Shown: positions 5,993-9,300 of the stretch, piece by piece
Numbering within the stretch: position 1 is the stretch's first letter
How the letters are laid out: the number at the start of each line of letters is the position of its first letter
NCBI RefSeq assembly: GCF_902374955.1
Contig: NZ_CABKRX010000114.1
Coordinates: 1 to 9,300 of the forward strand
Reading direction: 5' to 3'
Length of the DNA stretch: 9,300 nt
Source of the DNA: Bacillus massilioanorexius
Lineage (GTDB): Bacteria > Bacillota > Bacilli > Bacillales > DSM-1321
Notes under the pieces: model-generated
What the model was told of the DNA's origin: nothing
Database searches by the model: none
What the model saw: only the letters and a program-made list of their open reading frames with translations
Made by a program: the position numbers and the translations under genes

Positions 5993-7063
5993 TTATTCAT
6001 GTTCTTCATTCAAGAACGGGTAATCTGTATATCCTTCCGCACCACCCGCATACATTGTATTTCGGTCAGGTTCGTTTAATTGTGCATTGACTTTCAAGCG
6101 CTTCACAAAATCTGGGTTTGCGATTAACCAAGTCCCTACAGTTACAACGTCAGCAAGTTCATTATCCAAGTCTACTGTTAATTTATCTAAAGGGCGTCCT
6201 GCTCGGTTAACAAGAAGTGCTTGTGACCAAAGCTTACGTATTTCTTGTAGTAATGGTTCATTTCCAAAGTGCATGACGTGTAGATAGGCGAGCTTGAGCT
6301 TATTTAACTCTGCAATTAGATAATGGTACATCTCAATACTTGTTTCTCCCTCTTCTATACCGTTTAGTGTACCTTGAGGTGAAAAACGAATACCCGTACG
6401 TTCGGCCCCAATTTCTTCAACAACCGCTTTAGCTACTTCAATAGCAAATCGAGATCGGTTTGCTATTGAACCACCGTACGCATCTTGACGATGATTAGAG
6501 TTTTCGCTTAGGAACTGCTGAATTAGGTAACCGTTAGCCCCATGAATTTCGACACCATCGGCACCAGCTTCAATGGCTGCTCGTGCTGCCAAACGAAATT
6601 CATTGATTACATCTTTTATTTCTCCTTCTGTTAACTCTCTAGGAGTAGGAACTTGCTTCATTCCTTGAGGAGTGAAAATTTCCACATCAGGAGCAATGGC
6701 TGAAGGAGCAATGGCTTGACGGTGATGTGGTGTGTTATCTGGGTGGGATACACGCCCTACATGCATCAGTTGAATAAATATTTTACCTCCTTCGTTGTGA
6801 ACTTTAGACGTTACTTTTTTCCATCCCTCAATGTGAGCCTTAGTATAAATGCCTGGTGTATTTGTATACCCTTGCCCATCATCAGAAGGTTGAGTACCTT
6901 CACTTATAATTAAGCCAACAGACGCACGTTGACCGTAATACTCAACTGCTAAATTACTAGGTGTACCATCTTCTAAGGCACGACTTCTTGTCATAGGTGC
7001 CATGCCTATACGATTCTTTAAAGAAATATTTCCAATACGCACTTCATCAAATAGCTTACTCAT
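5993..7063 (-). CDS. Old Yellow Enzyme family alkene reductase (NemA-like)
   Basis: This is a 356-residue FMN-dependent NAD(P)H:flavin oxidoreductase of the Old Yellow Enzyme family, a TIM-barrel enzyme reducing activated C=C bonds of enones, quinones, maleimides or nitro compounds. Visible key residues are T25 in MAPMTRSRA near the flavin, Q98 in FIQLMHVGR, the substrate-binding pair H174/N177 in EIHGANGYLIQQFL, the proton-donor tyrosine Y196 in QDAYGGS, and R226. The C-terminal VGTWLIANPDFVKRL holds the phosphate-binding region. The usual Arg of GR is Thr here, and a change at this place also occurs in the subfamily ending in GYTDYPF as this one does. The start at 7063 follows AAAGGAG at good spacing; the frame continues upstream into the previous gene without a site. 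The gene begins 31 bases after the hydrolase stop, so the two are almost surely cotranscribed under the TetR repressor. Confidence 0.94.
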   Translation of the reverse strand: MSKLFDEVRIGNISLKNRIGMAPMTRSRALEDGTPSNLAVEYYGQRASVGLIISEGTQPSDDGQGYTNTPGIYTKAHIEGWKKVTSKVHNEGGKIFIQLMHVGRVSHPDNTPHHRQAIAPSAIAPDVEIFTPQGMKQVPTPRELTEGEIKDVINEFRLAARAAIEAGADGVEIHGANGYLIQQFLSENSNHRQDAYGGSIANRSRFAIEVAKAVVEEIGAERTGIRFSPQGTLNGIEEGETSIEMYHYLIAELNKLKLAYLHVMHFGNEPLLQEIRKLWSQALLVNRAGRPLDKLTVDLDNELADVVTVGTWLIANPDFVKRLKVNAQLNEPDRNTMYAGGAEGYTDYPFLNEEHE

Positions 7064-7094
7064 AATCAATCTCCTTTTTTGTTTGTTATGATAC

Positions 7095-7943
7095 TTATAG
7101 CGCTGTAGCATCTAAAAATGAATTAACATTCTCAGCAAATAATTCTGGGAACTGAAACAGGTGTCCATGACCAGAATCAGGATAGATAATCAGCTGTGCA
7201 TTTGGTAAATTCTCAGCTAGAATATAACTATTTTTTGTTGGTACCATTACATCTTCAATACCATTGGTCACAAGCACCGGATGAGGAATGTTTTGCAACC
7301 AATCGTAATTATGATTAGTCTTCGGTTGGGCCCATTCTGCAACGGCTTTTAGTTGAGCTGCTTGTACTTGATCTGAGCTTTCAACCTGTTTCTGATTCAT
7401 GATTCGTTGTAGAGACTCCATTCCAGCAGCTTTACTAGTTTCAGTTGAACGATAGAAGAAGAACATGAAATCATCTAAAGCATCGTTTACATTTCCTCCG
7501 TGACGATTCATTCTCTCAAATATTACTGGATCTGGATTTACTCCAGCTTCTGGAGACGAACCAGCTATAATAATGCGGCGAATGAGGTGTCCTTCTTGTA
7601 AGGCTAATTCTTGAGCCACCATCCCGCCAATTGAGAAACCTAGAAGATCCACTTGGTTAAGTCCAAGTGCTTTGATAAATGTAGCAGCGTCTTGTGCCAT
7701 TTCTGTTATCGTTTCTGGTGTTCTACCATTTGTCTCTCCAACTCCTTTATTATCAAAAAGGATCACTGGTCTTTCTTTTGCAATTGGAGCCAGCATGTTA
7801 GGATCCCAATTTTCCATCGTCCCTCTAAAATGAACAAGGAATACGACAGGTGTACCTGATTCTGCACCAAATTTCCTATATGCAAATCGTGTTCCATTCG
7901 CCTCAATAAATGTTGATTCTGTTGGAATTGTAAATGTTGTCAT
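7095..7943 (-). CDS. Alpha/beta hydrolase
   Basis: This is a 282-residue cytoplasmic alpha/beta-hydrolase-fold protein. The nucleophile elbow is GFSIGG with S104, the acid is D231 in NGIEDVMVPT, and the histidine is H259 in DSGHGHLFQF. VHFRG (37-41) forms the oxyanion region. A helical cap (about 135-210, rich in Met, Gln and Phe) covers the site and sets specificity. There is no signal peptide. The ATG follows AAGGAG by seven bases. It is the first gene after the operator at 7987-8002 and is followed by the OYE gene. Such hydrolases act on esters, lactones, C-C bonds of ring-cleavage products or halides. The context suggests a job in detoxifying or degrading the same electrophilic compound handled by the OYE, but the substrate is unknown. 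Confidence 0.9.
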   Translation of the reverse strand: MTTFTIPTESTFIEANGTRFAYRKFGAESGTPVVFLVHFRGTMENWDPNMLAPIAKERPVILFDNKGVGETNGRTPETITEMAQDAATFIKALGLNQVDLLGFSIGGMVAQELALQEGHLIRRIIIAGSSPEAGVNPDPVIFERMNRHGGNVNDALDDFMFFFYRSTETSKAAGMESLQRIMNQKQVESSDQVQAAQLKAVAEWAQPKTNHNYDWLQNIPHPVLVTNGIEDVMVPTKNSYILAENLPNAQLIIYPDSGHGHLFQFPELFAENVNSFLDATAL

Positions 7944-7986
7944 ATAAATTCTCCTTAAATTTTTTATTTTATAAAAAAACCTTTTT

Positions 7987-8007
7987 TAGAACGAACATTC
8001 TAGAATG
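7987..8007. promoter_or_regulatory. TetR operator before the hydrolase gene
   Basis: TAGAACGAACATTCTA (7987-8002) is an imperfect palindrome that matches 14 of 16 bases of the site in front of tetR. A second, perfect palindrome, CATTCTAGAATG (7996-8007), overlaps it. It sits 44 bases before the hydrolase start, where a repressor would block a promoter; TAAAAT (around 7966-7971 on the minus strand) is a possible -10 box. Confidence 0.75.
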
Positions 8008-8025
8008 GGGAAAGAAAAAAGAAAG

Positions 8026-8607
8026 CTATTCTACCACTTTCAAAATTAAATCGATAATGCTTTCTAATTCCTTTTTTGTATAATTGGTTTTAACTAATAC
8101 TCTTAAACCAATAAGGTTATTATGCAGAAATTGAGCAGTAACTTGAGTATTTAAATCATTTTTAAGTTCGCCTTTATTTTGCCCATCTTTTAAAAGTTTA
8201 TTGAATAACTTTTCTGTATCGTTAAACATTTTAGTAGTTAAATGTTGTATATCTTTATCTAACAAAGACAACTCTACAGCTGTATTAACTGCAAAACAAC
8301 CTGCTGGATAGATTTCTAATTCAGCTAAATTGACTACATACTCAAAAATCTTTCTAATAGCTATCTTCACTGTTGAAGAATTGCTTATAATTTTAGTTAA
8401 TTCTTCTGCAACAAACACTTCATAAGATTTTAAAGAAGCTAAGAATAACGAGTACTTGTCACCAAATGTATCATATATACTTCTACGATGGATCCCCATG
8501 TGGTTAACCAAATCTTGCATAGATGTTTTTTCATATCCTTGCTTCCAAAAAAGTTCCATCGCTTTTTTTAGAACTACCTTTTCATCAAATTCTTTATTTC
8601 TAGCCAT
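8026..8607 (-). CDS. TetR-family repressor, NemR-like redox switch residues
   Basis: This is a 193-residue TetR/AcrR-family repressor that should bind DNA as a dimer. The N-terminal helix-turn-helix spans about residues 8-50 (VVLKKAMELFWKQGYEKTSMQDLVNHMGIHRRSIYDTFGDK). The C-terminal ligand domain contains IYPAGCFAVNTAVEL, a segment seen in the AcrR/NemR-like branch. The protein has one cysteine, C104, and a lysine at 173. The spacing of 69 equals that between Cys106 and Lys175 of E. coli NemR, which form a reversible bond on oxidation. The start follows GGGAGAAGG. Operators lie in front of this gene (8651-8666) and of the next (7987-8002), implying autoregulation and control of hydrolase-OYE, 82 bases downstream on the same strand. 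The inducer is inferred to be an electrophile or oxidant. Equivalence to NemR is not proven. Confidence 0.9.
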   Translation of the reverse strand: MARNKEFDEKVVLKKAMELFWKQGYEKTSMQDLVNHMGIHRRSIYDTFGDKYSLFLASLKSYEVFVAEELTKIISNSSTVKIAIRKIFEYVVNLAELEIYPAGCFAVNTAVELSLLDKDIQHLTTKMFNDTEKLFNKLLKDGQNKGELKNDLNTQVTAQFLHNNLIGLRVLVKTNYTKKELESIIDLILKVVE

Positions 8608-8650
8608 CTTAATTCCTTCTCCCTAAAGAATAAATCTCTAAAAGCCTTTT

Positions 8651-8666
8651 TAGACCGAACGTTCTA
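8651..8666. promoter_or_regulatory. TetR operator before tetR
   Basis: TAGACCGAACGTTCTA lies 43 bases before the tetR start. It shares 14 of 16 bases, and the flanking TTTT on its left, with the site before the hydrolase gene. The common core TAGANCGAACRTTCTA is a typical length and symmetry for a TetR-family operator. Confidence 0.78.
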
Positions 8667-8748
8667 CAAAGAACATTACACTATTTAGAATGATTAGTAA
8701 AGTATTGAGTTTTGGATATTATCTTATGGCATATACTAATTATCTCTT

Positions 8749-8775
8749 TTCAACTAATCTGCTTCGTTTGTTGAA
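8749..8775. repeat. Short palindrome TTCAAC...GTTGAA
   Basis: TTCAACTAA (8749-8757) pairs with TTTGTTGAA (8767-8775), one mismatch, around TCTGCTTCG. The arms are those of the palindrome at 4091-4116, but the loop differs. It lies in the 250-base gap between tetR and the next gene, which otherwise holds only the promoter at 8878-8886. Confidence 0.5.
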
Positions 8776-8877
8776 TAACAAGAAACTATTGATATAACAA
8801 CTCTGCTCTTCTGCATTGATTTACCTGATATTTTCATCATTTTAAATTAGATTCATCTCATTAAATAATTACACCTC

Positions 8878-8886
8878 TGGTATAAT
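8878..8886 (+). promoter_or_regulatory. Extended -10 promoter of the 8918 gene
   Basis: TGGTATAAT combines a consensus -10 with the upstream TG of extended -10 promoters. The -35 region is poor (TCATTA at 8858-8863). Transcription would begin near 8892, giving a short leader with the ribosome site at 8904-8909. Confidence 0.6.
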
Positions 8887-8917
8887 TTAGTGAAATCATA
8901 AAAGGAGGGCAAATTCA

Positions 8918-9112
8918 TTGAATCAAAATCAATTTCGTGGCTTAATGATTGTTTTAATTATTCTAATCATCGCCATTTTATTTTCATTGAATAATCTTGC
9001 TAGCGCTATAAGAGAATCAAACAGTACTGATGATAACGGTGGTATAAATAATCAACTGTATAGATTTAACGACAACTTTGAGAAATACTTAGAAATATCA
9101 CAAAAAAAGTAA
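8918..9112 (+). CDS. Small one-helix membrane protein, TTG start
   Basis: This encodes a 64-residue protein. After a short polar start (MNQNQFRG) there is one strongly hydrophobic helix (about residues 9-25, LMIVLIILIIAILFSLN), then a polar tail with NNQLYRFNDNFEKYLEISQKK. It predicts a single-pass membrane protein. TTG at 8918 is taken as start because AAAGGAGGG (8901-8909) lies eight bases before it. The next ATG is inside the helix and has no site. It has its own promoter and terminator, hence a single-gene unit. I do not recognise the family. It does not share visible motifs with the 564 gene product apart from the layout. Confidence 0.7.
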   Translation: MNQNQFRGLMIVLIILIIAILFSLNNLASAIRESNSTDDNGGINNQLYRFNDNFEKYLEISQKK

Positions 9113-9134
9113 GTTGATTAATTTCAAATACAGG

Positions 9135-9162
9135 GACCATTTTTAAATGGTCTTCTTTTTAT
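9135..9162 (+). terminator. Terminator of the 8918 gene
   Basis: GACCATTT (9135-9142) pairs perfectly with AAATGGTC (9145-9152), followed by the T-rich CTTCTTTTTATTT. It starts 22 bases after the stop codon. Confidence 0.85.
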
Positions 9163-9209
9163 TTCAATACACATTAAGTACTAAAAAATTAAATATTTCT
9201 TTATTAGCT

Positions 9210-9300
9210 TTAGTAAATGACATACAAGCTTATTGAGCTATCCTGCACCGTTAGCTGCATAACAAAAAAGAGCTGACCTCAGCCCTTGATATTAAAGTAA
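9210..9300 (+). repeat. Repeat A, copy 3 (cut by window end)
   Basis: This segment aligns without gaps to 289-379 with about 15 differences. The first palindrome is kept as AGCTA (9236-9240) and TAGCT (9252-9256) around CTGCACC. The second is GAGCTG (9270-9275), ACCT, CAGCCC (9280-9285), which pairs fully only on the minus strand with a G-U pair. The third palindrome would follow just outside the window. Confidence 0.8.

Noticed and set aside
7064..7111. Longer OYE reading frame overlapping the hydrolase gene
   Set aside because: The ATG at 7063 has AAAGGAG and begins with the family's usual N-terminus (KLFDEVRIGNISLKNR). The extension is a basic, lysine-rich stretch with no ribosome site.

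Overview
The window looks like a chromosomal accessory stretch of a low-GC Gram-positive bacterium of the Bacillaceae (Bacillus or a close relative). The grounds are AT-rich DNA, strong AGGAGG-type ribosome sites, a TTG start, short one-helix membrane proteins, intrinsic terminators, and IS110-family transposases of a type familiar from Bacillus. The exact species cannot be read from the sequence.

Layout. Positions 1-563 hold no convincing gene but contain a full copy of a ~100 bp repeat (repeat A, 289-396 or beyond). A one-helix membrane protein gene (564-782, +) follows, ending inside its own terminator. Next come two different IS110-family insertion sequences in opposite orientation. IS-1 (transposase 979-2181, -) has an intact 400-residue transposase and a ~200 nt 5' noncoding region. 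IS-2 (about 2502-3989, +) has a transposase broken by a frameshift at about 3399 and a 258 nt 5' noncoding region. Both noncoding regions are where IS110-group elements encode the bridge RNA that chooses donor and target. IS-2 sits inside a second copy of repeat A. The first copy serves as an unfilled paralogue and lets the element's ends be placed, with an AG dinucleotide at each junction. The IS-2 noncoding region contains short words that match the flanking target.

From 3990 to 4806 there is a small lipoprotein gene (4180-4500, -) flanked on both sides by dense palindromic repeats. From 4807 to 8607 everything is on the minus strand. In transcription order the genes are a TetR-family repressor, an alpha/beta hydrolase and an Old Yellow Enzyme (alkene reductase). 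A long hairpin follows, then a zinc-free MDR-type quinone/enone reductase. Two nearly identical 16 bp operators lie before tetR and before the hydrolase, so the repressor probably controls both itself and the hydrolase-OYE pair. The repressor's only cysteine (C104) and K173 are spaced exactly like the Cys106-Lys175 redox switch of E. coli NemR, which also controls an OYE gene. This suggests a module sensing and reducing electrophiles (quinones, enones, reactive carbonyls). The last part has a second one-helix membrane protein gene (8918-9112, +, TTG start) with its own promoter and terminator. A third copy of repeat A (9210-9300) runs off the window.

The points most worth following are the readable target site and possible guide RNA of IS-2, the palindromic repeat family it hit, and the NemR-like switch.
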